A stretch of DNA of 64,000 nucleotides, from positions 496,001 through 560,000 of the forward strand of contig NW_020289984.1 in NCBI RefSeq assembly GCF_003144245.1. Direction: 5' to 3'. The translations under genes and the position numbers were made by a program. The DNA comes from Jaminaea rosea. Its lineage: Eukaryota > Basidiomycota > Exobasidiomycetes > Microstromatales. This document shows positions 53,074-64,000 of the stretch, in pieces. The first letter of the stretch is position 1, and each line of letters starts with the position of its first letter. The notes under the pieces are model-generated. The model did not search any database, was not told the DNA's origin, and saw nothing but the letters and a program-made list of their open reading frames with translations.

Positions 53074-53290
53074 ACCAGTAGCGTCTACCTTGCAGACCGC
53101 TCGATCATCGTGGTCTGCGGGTGATCATGTGAGCCAGGAGCAGCGAAGATCAATTCTATTCCGTCGCAAAGCAGCTTGAGCCGGTACAATAGGCTACAGG
53201 AAGACCGACGGTAACGGCCGCGTGAATGATGCATGCGCGGCGGTTCAGTGCCTCCGATCGGCGCAACTCTTCGGCGATGGGCACGAAATG
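53074..53290. repeat. Array upstream module, copy R3 (diverged)
   Basis: It resembles R1 and R2 with more changes: CTTGCAGACCGCTCGAT, TCTGCGGGTGATCATG, GAAGACCGACGGTAACGGC and CCTCCGATCGGCG occur in the same order. It lies upstream of member 4. Confidence 0.6.
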
Positions 53291-53378
53291 AATGCTACCG
53301 TATACAGACGAGACGACACACCAATACCCTTTAATTTCCTAGCCATCGCTCCGTCCTTCCATCAGCCCTGCCCCGACC

Positions 53379-54129
53379 ATGCTTGCACGCCTAACTCTGC
53401 TTCTTGCCGGACTGGCGACCATGCTTGCGGCCGCTCCTCCTCCTCCCGCGATTCGCAGAGCTTCCATCGGTGAGTACCTTGTTGGCCGTCAGGTTGCCAG
53501 CGCTGACTAGTCCGAGCGATACCTGCCTACCAGCTCAGCATTGCAATGGGGACCCCAGTACTCACTGTGAGTCACTTGAAGACTCAGATCGTCGATCAGG
53601 CAACGTTCTGTACAGTACGGTATTGACGAGCTGCATGCTGTATTGTCAGGCATCTACACCCCTCCCCAGGAGTCAATTGCTGATTGTGGATGTCTCCCGG
53701 TGAAAGTATTCCGCGGCCAGGCCATCGACCAGCAGGTCGACGCCATCGGCTCAAGTGAGTCGCAACAGCCAATCGGCCAAGCCCGAGGCTAATTGGTCGC
53801 GTGCCGCAGTCACTTATCTCCTGACCGAGAGTGCAAGTGCCTATACCACGGTCAAGTGCGCCAAGGGTGGTGGCGAAAACTTCTTCGTAATCTACATGGA
53901 CAAGGACTACTCCTCGATTCAGCACTACCCAAACTCGACCGGTTTGGCCACGATGGGCTTCAATGATGGTTCTGGGGCTCATGTGAGGCCACACGACCAA
54001 GCAACGCCGCAGACGTCCGTACATTACTTACGTTGCGTTTGTCTCGGGTTCATTCCACAGCCTGCCCCAGGGTCCACCGTCAGCACCCGAATGAGAGGTG
54101 TCGACGCAACGGTACACTGCCCGTTCTAG
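53379..54129 (+). CDS. Array member 4: small secreted protein, five exons
   Basis: Exons are 53379-53469, 53534-53566, 53650-53754, 53810-53982 and 54061-54129, giving 156 aa. A signal peptide ends near LAAAPPPP. Exon 2 gives AQHCNGDPSTHC, exon 3 IYTPPQESIADCGC with two extra cysteines, and exon 4 TYLLTESASAYTTVKCAKGG, ENFFVIYMDKDYSSIQH and ATMGFNDGSGAH. Exon 5 ends GVDATVHCPF. All phases agree (1, 1, 1, 0). It is closest to members 2 and 3 by eye. Confidence 0.82.
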
Positions 54130-54560
54130 GCGCTGATCGGTACGAAGGTCTTAGTGAGGGAAGGCTCTCCAAGCCTAGCGTAGTTCCGGGCCCCATTCAG
54201 CTCCTATAGTCTCTATGCTCGAGTCCTCTACAGCGCTACTAGATCCTCATTCAACGATCCAACACCTCCATTTGAATGACATATCTCACCGACGATATCA
54301 GTGAAGAAGAATACAGTGTTGTACGTCGTCTCGCCACGAGATGACCTACTTGTACGGGCCTTTCAGACTCTCTGTCCACGTAGGACTCTCAAGGTGGTCG
54401 CGCCGGCGCTGCTCGGCAGCAAGCGTGTCATAGCGGTGTCGCAGCGCCGGCTGCTGAGCTGCGGCGACCGTGTTGGAGCGCCGATGTCAAATCCAGGTAG
54501 TGCTCCTTCTCGTTACCCATCTCTTCCCTTCTCACTGGCTAGTCCACTCTTCAGATCAAC

Positions 54561-55284
54561 ATGCTCCAGCTCGTACTACTGTTTGCCCTCGCAGCCACGA
54601 CTGCTGTGGCTCGCATTGCCAAGACTCGAGCCCCCTCGATGGGTGCGTCATCTGCTCATCTGCAATCTCGCTGCGCTGACCCAACTGTACTCGCTGACCA
54701 GCTCAAATCTGCAATAGATCACCTAACGCGCATTGTGAGCCACGACGAGTCTCGTAGCGCCAGAGTGGAGGACTGAACACTCCACCGTACGCAGGCATCT
54801 ACACACCTCCTGGTGAATCACTCGCCAATGGAACGGCTCCCACGATTCACATGTTCTGGGGCCAGATTTTCTACCATGAGGTTGACGCAATCAATTCTTG
54901 TGATGTCGTGGCGGTACCCGCAAAGTTGCAAGCAATTGGCTCACATGCTTCCGCCCTACAGACACCTTCGTCATAGGCGACGATGCTCGAGGAAACATCA
55001 AGATCGCATGTGCGAAGGGCGGCGAGAACGAATTCGCCTTCTTCTTCAACAGCACGTACTCGTCGATTGTGCACCAAGCGTCTTCGACCGGTCAGGCCAC
55101 GATGGGCTTCAATGACGGAGGCGATGCTCATGTGAGGCACGAAATCTAGCAGCGTACCGAGACCTTGTATTCACCGGCAATCGACCGCCTCTTCGCTCCA
55201 CAGGCAGCTAGAGGCAGAATGATCGATACTCACGCCAAGGCTGTCGACGCGACGATTCACTGCCCCTTCTGTAATGATCCTTGA
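54561..55284 (+). CDS. Array member 5: small secreted protein, five exons
   Basis: Exons are 54561-54642, 54702-54734, 54795-54899, 54962-55131 and 55204-55284, giving 156 aa. The signal peptide is LVLLFALAATTAVA-like. Exon 2 gives AQICNRSPNAHC, exon 3 IYTPPGESLANG, exon 4 TFVIGDDARGNIKIACAKGG, NEFAFFFNSTYSSIVH and ATMGFNDGGDAH, and exon 5 KAVDATIHCPFCNDP. It combines the FNDG...H style of members 1-4 with the 170-base core exon of members 6-10, so it looks intermediate. An extra Cys lies in the tail. Confidence 0.8.
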
Positions 55285-55452
55285 GTGCAATCGGTGCTGC
55301 TGCAGAGGCGGTGACTCAATACTTTCTTCCACTTTGCCATTGCGGCATCATAACGGCGATCGCCCTCTGCCCTGCTCTGACTTGCCGACGATGTGAGCCT
55401 CGCTGAACATTGCACCGCTTCATCCACTGCTTTACACCCAGTACATCGCAGA

Positions 55453-56178
55453 ATGCTCCTCAGCCTTATTGCTCTGTTGGCCTACGCTTGCTTCATCGCA
55501 GCCGACCCGGCTGAAGATGTGCGTGAGTACAGTACAATACGACGAGACCACTGACGAGACCAGCTGGATCTTGCTGAACCATGACTGCCTACATCGTGCG
55601 CGTACACAGAGGCCCTGTGCAATGCGGCTAACAATGCCTACTGCGCGTACTTGAAACGAAAGGCGAAGGACAAGGTGACCTCAGGCTGAGCCTGCTGCCG
55701 CACTCACAGGCTTCTACTCGCCCATCGCGGCCTTTCTATGGAGCATCCCAGAAGTCAAGACCGAGACTGGCTCCATCCTCGCCCAGGATCGCGATGCCGT
55801 CGGCTCAGGTGAGTTATGGTCTTCGTCAGATTGTAGCACAGTAGCTCTTTGCCTCACACGACGCTACGCACAGTCACGTATCTCCTCGACGAAGGCAGCA
55901 CTGGAGAGTACATCATCTTCTGCAAGAGTGTCGGGTCCAATCGCTTCACCTTCTCGCTTGGTCTGCCTGGAAGCCAGATCACGAGTGATCCCGCTTCGAG
56001 AGGGCCTGCCCGCGTGTACTTCAACGACAATCCGGACGTCTATGTGCGTGTGCGAGTGCAACAAGCGACCGAGATGCGAGACTGACTGTTGAATACCCTG
56101 CATCAACAGGCTAGTCCGGGCCAGACGATCAAGAGCTCCACACCTGGCGTCGATGCGACAGTGACGTGTCCTCACTAA
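55453..56178 (+). CDS. Array member 6: small secreted protein, five exons, one GC-AG intron
   Basis: Exons are 55453-55522, 55610-55642, 55710-55808, 55874-56043 and 56110-56178, giving 146 aa. A short signal peptide (LLSLIALLAYACFIAA) is followed by ALCNAANNAYC, FYSPIAAFLWSIPEV, GSILAQDRDAVGS, TYLLDEGSTGEYIIFC, SNRFTFSLG, ARVYFNDNPDVY and GVDATVTCPH. The donor after exon 2 reads GC where other members have GT. Exon length and phase hold only if that site is used. It is the first member of the CPH-ending subgroup (6-10). Confidence 0.8.
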
Positions 56179-56321
56179 GCGGCGGTGTCGTGACAGCTAA
56201 AGAGGTCCTGTGACCTGCCCATCCCTCCGAATCGATGTCCACCTCTCCCTCGTCGCGAGCGTTGCCCCCGTACCCTTGCGCCAGTGATCGTGACTGTCAC
56301 GCCGTGACCCTGGCCCTTGAT

Positions 56322-56341
56322 TGACCCTGACCCTGACCCTT
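56322..56341. repeat. Short TGACCC tandem
   Basis: Three TGACCC units in a row between members 6 and 7, within the member 7 upstream region. Confidence 0.6.
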
Positions 56342-56470
56342 CATTGCCGCTCGCCCGCAAAAGCGGCGGGAGGTCTTCCGACGCACGTCAAGCAAGTCCA
56401 TTACCTGATGCTCGAGCTGACACTCTTTGCTTCTCTCCTCATCCTCACCCACAAGTCTCGACTCCCCACA

Positions 56471-57195
56471 ATGCACTTTATTCTCACAGCATTGGCCTTG
56501 TCCGCCTACCTCGTCGCGTCGCTCGTCCAGGCCGAGCCCAGCACCATCCGTGAGAGGCACGCCTGTCCTGCTTGCCAAGTCGTTCGAGCAGAAATGACAC
56601 CTCCTTTCTTCTCATTGCGCGCTCGCAGAGCTGGCCTGCCAGAGCGCCGATAATGCCCATTGTAAGTCACAGCGAGAGCCAAAAGTTCGGCCATGGCTTC
56701 CGGCTAAACATACCGTTTTGGCGCAGGCATGTATTCTCCAACCGCTGCTCAGCGTATGGAGGACCCTACGATGTCCACGACGACTGGCTCTGTCCTTCAC
56801 ACCGAGAGGGACGGTAAAGGTGTCAGTGAGTACGATTATGTCCGCCCCTCCTCCACCTTGCATTCACAACGTCCTCGACTGGTCCCAGTCACCTATCTAA
56901 TGATGGACGGAACGACGGGCAGCATGCTCATCTTCTGCAACGACGGCGGCAGCAACCGCTTCAACTTCAGTTGGGCCCACGGCGCAAGCTCCATCGTGGG
57001 TGACCCGTACGTGCATGGCAACGCCAAGGTGTACTTCAACGACATGCCCAGTCGCCTGGTATGTGGCGGTGCAGACGGCGTCAAAGTGCTTTCACTGATG
57101 CGAGCTATTCGCTGCTTGCCGACCAGGCCGGTACGGGAGAGACCATCGCTAGCTCCGCGGCTGGGATTGACGCTACGGTCACGTGCCCTCACTAG
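56471..57195 (+). CDS. Array member 7: small secreted protein, five exons
   Basis: Exons are 56471-56549, 56629-56661, 56727-56825, 56889-57058 and 57127-57195, giving 149 aa. A signal peptide (FILTALALSAYLVASLVQA) is followed by QLACQSADNAHC, MYSPTAAQRMEDP, TGSVLHTERDGKG, TYLMMDGTTGSMLIFC, GGSNRFNFSWAHGASSIV, AKVYFNDMPSRL and GTGETIASSAAGIDATVTCP. All donors and acceptors are canonical and the phases match the family. Confidence 0.83.
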
Positions 57196-57476
57196 TGGGA
57201 GGCGGCTGGGCATGTTAGCTCGCTTGTTGCACCTCCATATCCTCAGACTTTATCCCCTTCTCCTGCCTCTTGCTTCAACCAAGCGGCCCGCCACCTTGTC
57301 GCCGCTCACGAGTGGCATCGCTGACGGCCCGTCCAAACGACAATTGCGAGTAGTGAGCCGCTGATGACTTCCTCGCCATGCGAGATTGCCGGTCACCATC
57401 TATCTGTGCCAATGGTCGATGCTCCGTCCGCTTGAGTTGAGTCTCTCTTCACCTCGCCTGATACGCTTCACCAAGC

Positions 57477-58184
57477 ATGCGCTCCATGAACCCCACCTTC
57501 ATCGCCCTATGCGCCTTCCTCACCGCCGCGCTCGCCAGCGCTTCGACCCTTCGTGAGTCAAGGGGCGGCAAAGCATGAGCCACGGTCTTCTGACCGACTC
57601 CCTCCTTCCTACGTACCTACAGCTCAAGTCTGCAACGGCGCAAAGGACGCTCATTGTGAGTGTTGCTAGCGAACAGGCGCCTGAGACGTGTAGAGAAGGA
57701 GAACAAGCTCACTCTCCTTCTCGCGGGATCACAGGCCTCTATACCCCTATCGCGGCGTATCGTACCCAAGATCCCGAGATCAAGGCCACGAAGGGCGCCA
57801 TCGTCAGCCAAGAGAGGGACCCTGTAGGTTCCATCACCTACCTGATCAAAGACGGCACTGCAGGCCAACTTACGATCTTCTGCCACGATGGAGGAGGCAA
57901 CAAATTTCTCTTTGACTTTGGTCAGGGGGCTAGCTCGATCGTTGTGGACTCGGTGTTGAACGGTAATGCCAAGGTGTACTTGAATGACAATCCTGGTGTT
58001 TACGTGAGTACGAGGGGCGAAGAGCGAGGAGCGAGGGGCGAGGAGCGAGCAGTCAGCAAGTGCGAATCATGATTCTGACTCCTCCCCCTCCCTTTCGTTC
58101 GTCTGCCAGGCCGGCATAGGCCAGACGCTGATCTTGCGTAGCAACTCTGTCGGGGTTGATGCTACGGTGACCTGCCCCCACTGA
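57477..58184 (+). CDS. Array member 8: small secreted protein, four exons (one intron lost)
   Basis: Exons are 57477-57552, 57621-57653, 57735-58003 and 58110-58184, giving 150 aa. The third exon is 269 bases, exactly the sum of the usual third (99) and fourth (170) exons, so the intron between them is absent without any gain or loss of coding bases. The protein has a signal peptide, PQVCNGAKDAHC, LYTPIAAYRTQDPEI, GAIVSQERDPVGSITYL, GQLTIFCHDGGGNKFLFDF, AKVYLNDNPGVY and GVDATVTCPH. Members 8 and 9 share QVCNGAKDAHC and look like recent sisters. Confidence 0.85.
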
Positions 58185-58449
58185 GTGTGCTTACTCTCAT
58201 AGTTGTTGTGCCCCTATGCGCTCGCTCGTCCCAGCGCTTGCCCAAAATGAAAGATCATTAGCGACCCATCATGCCCACTCTGATCGTGAGCCCATACTGT
58301 CATAAAAACCCGCAGGCTCCTTCGCGATCCTTACCCTGGGAGTGCTCGATCGCGACGACAGCGGCTTGCCTCTCGCCCACCGCCTCGCTGTTCTGCTGTT
58401 GAGCCGCCTACATCACTCTCTCTTCTATCCACCCATCCTGACTTCCACC

Positions 58450-59231
58450 ATGCACCTCGTCGCCATTACCTTAGTCGCTTTCGGCGCTTTCAGCGCTCTC
58501 TTCGCGAGCCGCGCCTTTGGAGGTGCCACTCTACGTGAATTGACTTGCTGCACACCTTGTGTGCACCTTCTGATCTGTCCAGCCCCTTCTCACCTCGCAG
58601 GCCAGGTCTGCAATGGTGCCAAGGACGCTCATTGTGAGTCGAACGAGTGCGAGAGGCTCGTCGACCCTAAGAAGGCGAGTTGATTCCCATACCCACCTCG
58701 TCTGCCTTCTCGAAAGGCCTCTACTCGCCGATCGCAAACTACCGTAATGCGGATCCGGATATCGACATGACGAGGGGCGACGTGGTCAGTCAAGAGAGGG
58801 ACGCCGTCGGTGCCAGTGAGTGCGTCGGGCGGGGGCAGACTCGATCATTGGCGTCGAGTCGCAGCTCTGCTTTCCTCGATTCACCTACTCGTCCTGCCCC
58901 GCGCAAACATCGCAGTAACCTACCTGCTCAAAGACGACTCGGCCGGCAAGATGACCATTACCTGCTCGGATGGCGGGAGCAACAACTTCTTCTTCGAGTT
59001 TGGACACACCTCTAGCTCCGTGACTGTCGACACGGCGGATCATGGTAACGCCAAGGTGTACTTTAATGACAACTCGAACAATTATGTGAGTGTGTGCGAG
59101 GCGGGCATGAGGTGACAGGCGTAAAGAGCTGACACTGTGCTTGCCCTTTGCTGTTTTGACAGGCTGGCACCGGCCAGAGTATCCATAGCAGTAGCCTTGG
59201 TGTTGATGCGACGGTGACGTGTCCTCATTAG
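58450..59231 (+). CDS. Array member 9: small secreted protein, five exons
   Basis: Exons are 58450-58534, 58601-58633, 58717-58815, 58916-59085 and 59163-59231, giving 151 aa. It has a signal peptide rich in Leu/Phe/Ala, RQVCNGAKDAHC, LYSPIANYRNADPDI, GDVVSQERDAVGA, TYLLKDDSAGKMTITC, GGSNNFFFEFGHTSSSV, AKVYFNDNSNNY and LGVDATVTCPH. The acceptor before exon 3 is AAAG rather than the usual CAG. A CATAAAAA element lies about 150 bases upstream of the ATG. Confidence 0.83.
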
Positions 59232-59544
59232 TGGTACAAGTACGAGGCAGACGTTGCGCGGACCACCTGCGGGCAGGCAAACGTCGACGTCGCAAATACG
59301 AGTCTATTCATCCATCCATCTGTCAATCAGACTCACCGTGACTCGGTGTCCCGTATGACAAGGCCCTTTGCCCATCGTCGGCGCTATTTCACAGCCTCAT
59401 TGTGGCAAGCCGTTGCCGTTGCCATTTTGCTGGTGCTGCGGCTCCATTTCGCCAAGCCAGCTCTTCTTTGCTCGCCTCTCGTCTTTCGGCTTCGACATTG
59501 ATCCTCTCCCTCTGTCGGATTTTCCTCCCACCTTCTGGCGCACG

Positions 59545-60393
59545 ATGAGTCACCTCGCCTTCACCATCTGCGCTGTGGCTACTATGCTCCTTCTCACCAT
59601 CAGCACGGCCGTCCATGCCGACCAGCTTAGTGAGCGACGGACAGTCTCACCAAGCTGCTCTGAGGTGACTGACTTCGGGTCTACTGAGCGAATCCTCGAG
59701 CAGGCGAGTACTGCAATGCGGCCGTCAATGCGCACTGTAAGTAACTCCCCTCTCACGAAGAGTTGACGGGAGGGCCGTGCCATAATGCCTGCGGAGCTCC
59801 TCGCCTCGACGACCGTCGCAGGCATCTACACCCCCATCAGAGCTTTCCGTCTGCAAGACCCGCTCATCAACATCACGAACAACGGCGGCATCATCGCCCA
59901 GGAGACCGATGCCATCGGCTCCAGTGAGCATGCTTTATCCTGCCGACCTCGAGCCTCGACACCCTCTGACTCCCCTCTATCCGGACACACTCTTCCGCAG
60001 TCACTTACCTGATCGTAGACAACACTCAAGGCTACTTGACGATCATGTGCTCAGATGGGGGCAGCAACAGCTTCCAGTTCTACTTTGAGCACAGTGGAAG
60101 TGCAGTGACGAATGAGGAGAGACTGCACGGATTGGCTTCCGTCTACTTCAATGATATGCCGGATAGCTATGTGAGTGCCGCGCGTAGGGAGGGGTCGAGC
60201 GCTGAGTGAATCGATGCATGCTGATCAAGGGACGCTGTGTGTGGATGTGGACGTGGATGTGGTGCAGGCTGGGCCGGGTGAGACGATCATCAGCTTCTTT
60301 GCCGGGGTGGACGCGACGGTCACTTGTCCTCATGACAACAAGACGAGCGCTGCTGGGCTGACGAAGCGGAGGATACGAATGAGGAGGCCGTGA
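59545..60393 (+). CDS. Array member 10: small secreted protein with a basic tail, five exons
   Basis: Exons are 59545-59629, 59704-59736, 59822-59923, 60001-60170 and 60268-60393, giving 171 aa. It has a signal peptide (TICAVATMLLLTISTAVHA), SEYCNAAVNAHC, IYTPIRAFRLQDPLI, GGIIAQETDAIGS, TYLIVDNTQGYLTIMC, GGSNSFQFYFEHSGSAV, ASVYFNDMPDSY and AGVDATVTCPH. The frame then continues for about 19 residues, ending KRRIRMRRP, a strongly basic tail seen in no other member. It is the last member, and TPI1 follows about 310 bases on. Confidence 0.83.
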
Positions 60394-61533
<1,140 letters not shown>

Positions 61534-61692
61534 GGGCGCGCGAGATGGCGACGACTGGAGGAAAGGCAGGAAGGAAGGAAGAAGGGAAGCGCCTGCGATA
61601 GGAATAGATACAATTACAATAGCAGCTGCCTAGCTGTGTGACTGACTGCTTGCCTGCTCAGCTGCGAAGAGCATCAGCATCGCTCCCCTCCC

Positions 61693-62163
61693 TCAGTATC
61701 GCGCCGTCTCATCCTCCTCCTCCTCCTGATCCGCATACCCACCTCCCCTCGCCCTCCTCTCCTCTTCTTCCCTAAAAGCCGCCTCCTCCTCCTCTTGTTC
61801 CCTCTGTCTCCTCTCCTGCTCAGCCCTCTCATCCTGTTCAACCACGATGCTCCACACACTAGCCTTGAACAGGGTGATCACCAGACCCATCTTCCTTTCC
61901 GTCTCCCTCAACTCATCGAGCACTTGCGCATGCGGACGCGTGGCGCTCAGCTGAGCAGATGTGGAGAGGATACGACGCAGTGTGGTTGAAAGGCGATGGT
62001 ATTCTCCCAAGAGGTGGGACTGAGAGGGGGTAAGGAGTCGATGCCCTAAGTAGGGGTTGTGCCAATTTGAAGGGGCGGGCTGCGCAGAGCTGGCGTTGGG
62101 CGGGGATGATGGGCCGCCGCCGCCGCCGTCATTGTGAGAGTGTGAGAAGGTAGGGTCCTCCAT
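61693..62163 (-). CDS. DAD3: DASH/DAM1 complex subunit Dad3
   Basis: A single-exon gene of 156 aa, longer than yeast Dad3 (94 aa). The core at about residues 43-110 reads LTPSQSHLLGEYHRLSTTL, then VLDELRETERKMGLVITLFK and ASVWSIVVEQDE, matching the Dad3 helices (LSPLQQEVLDKY, then KIGLVGTLLKGSVYS in yeast). The N-terminus is Gly/Ser/Pro-rich and the C-terminal 45 residues are a Glu/Arg-rich coil. The DASH ring couples kinetochores to microtubules in fungi, which supports the fungal assignment of the window. Confidence 0.87.
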   Translation of the reverse strand: MEDPTFSHSHNDGGGGGPSSPPNASSAQPAPSNWHNPYLGHRLLTPSQSHLLGEYHRLSTTLRRILSTSAQLSATRPHAQVLDELRETERKMGLVITLFKASVWSIVVEQDERAEQERRQREQEEEEAAFREEEERRARGGGYADQEEEEDETARY

Positions 62164-62626
62164 GAGGTTGGTGATTGGCGTGATTGAGCGCCGATATTGG
62201 TTGGATGAGAGAGGACGATGAGGATGTTGGTCAATCGCGTGGTTAGGCCGGGCCCTGACTGATTATATGCACTCGTATCGGCGAGACACTGTTTCCTGAT
62301 GACCTCAAGCGAGACGATAGAATTGCCCCCGTCGCTTTGTGACAGTGGGACGCTGAGGTAGCGTTATCGTTGAGCGCAACACAAGGCGGATGTTGGTGAT
62401 GGAGGGTGAACGAAGTCGTGAGCGGACGGAGAGCAACAGACGATGTGGACTGAGCTTTGGCCCCAGTCGACCCGCGCGGCACGAGCGCGTCTTGACTTCT
62501 CGCGACTGGCCGTCAGGTTCACTCAAAGTGGCTTCACTCATCACGACCTCAGAAAGGGCACGACTTCTATTTGATGCAGAGCAGAGAACAACGAATAGGC
62601 TGATCTACATATTGCACATGAGAGCT
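62164..62626. other. Intergenic region between DAD3 and LYS1
   Basis: About 460 bases holding the DAD3 promoter and the LYS1 3' flank. No gene is seen. Confidence 0.5.

Positions 62627-64000
<1,374 letters not shown>

Noticed and set aside
49739-60393. Match of the array to KP4-type toxins, Alt a 1-like proteins or Mig-type smut effectors
   Set aside because: Cysteine number and spacing and the GVDAT ending do not fit what I know of these families.

Overview
The window is nuclear DNA of a fungus, most probably a basidiomycete and perhaps Ustilaginomycotina. The basis is GC-rich sequence with short GT-AG introns, a DASH kinetochore subunit (Dad3), the alpha-aminoadipate lysine enzyme Lys1, an Axl2-type bud-site protein and long Ser/Ala/Pro-rich regulators. 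The taxonomic placement below phylum level is inference. I see no tRNA, rRNA, CRISPR array or intact transposon.

Layout. 0.4-16.9 kb: a membrane dipeptidyl aminopeptidase, a C2H2 factor, an acidic regulator with Ifh1-like features, a two-HMG-box protein and a spliced alpha/beta hydrolase. 17.3-29.7 kb: a small Cys-containing secreted protein, a mitochondrial enoyl-CoA hydratase, a large low-complexity protein, cornichon/Erv14 divergent from ATP synthase OSCP, a protein with a duplicated motif, a 2.2-kb stretch without a visible gene, and a very small spliced gene. 30.2-48.5 kb: a secreted 8-Cys protein (paralogue A), a 1025-aa CxxC protein, ribosomal protein uL1 divergent from a DEK_C/SWIB protein, an MFS transporter, an Axl2-like receptor and a Ser-rich protein. 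48.7-60.4 kb: paralogue B of the 8-Cys protein on the minus strand, then ten consecutive plus-strand genes of a second secreted family. 60.7 kb to the end: triosephosphate isomerase, DASH subunit Dad3 and saccharopine dehydrogenase LYS1, which runs off the right edge.

The most notable region is 49.7-60.4 kb. Ten tandem paralogues each have a signal peptide, an 11-codon second exon ending inside a Cys codon, a beta-rich core with four conserved cysteines, and a last exon that usually carries a GVDAT-x-x-CP ending. The shared five-exon plan lets nearly all of them be spliced by hand with consistent phase. One copy has lost an intron exactly and another has gained one. Spacers in the first half carry a repeated upstream module and a leftover last exon, so the array grew by unequal duplication. 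I recognise no named family. With the 8-Cys pair and the 17.3-kb gene, the window holds 13 small secreted-protein genes among housekeeping genes, a layout typical of an effector or host-/microbe-interaction locus (inference).
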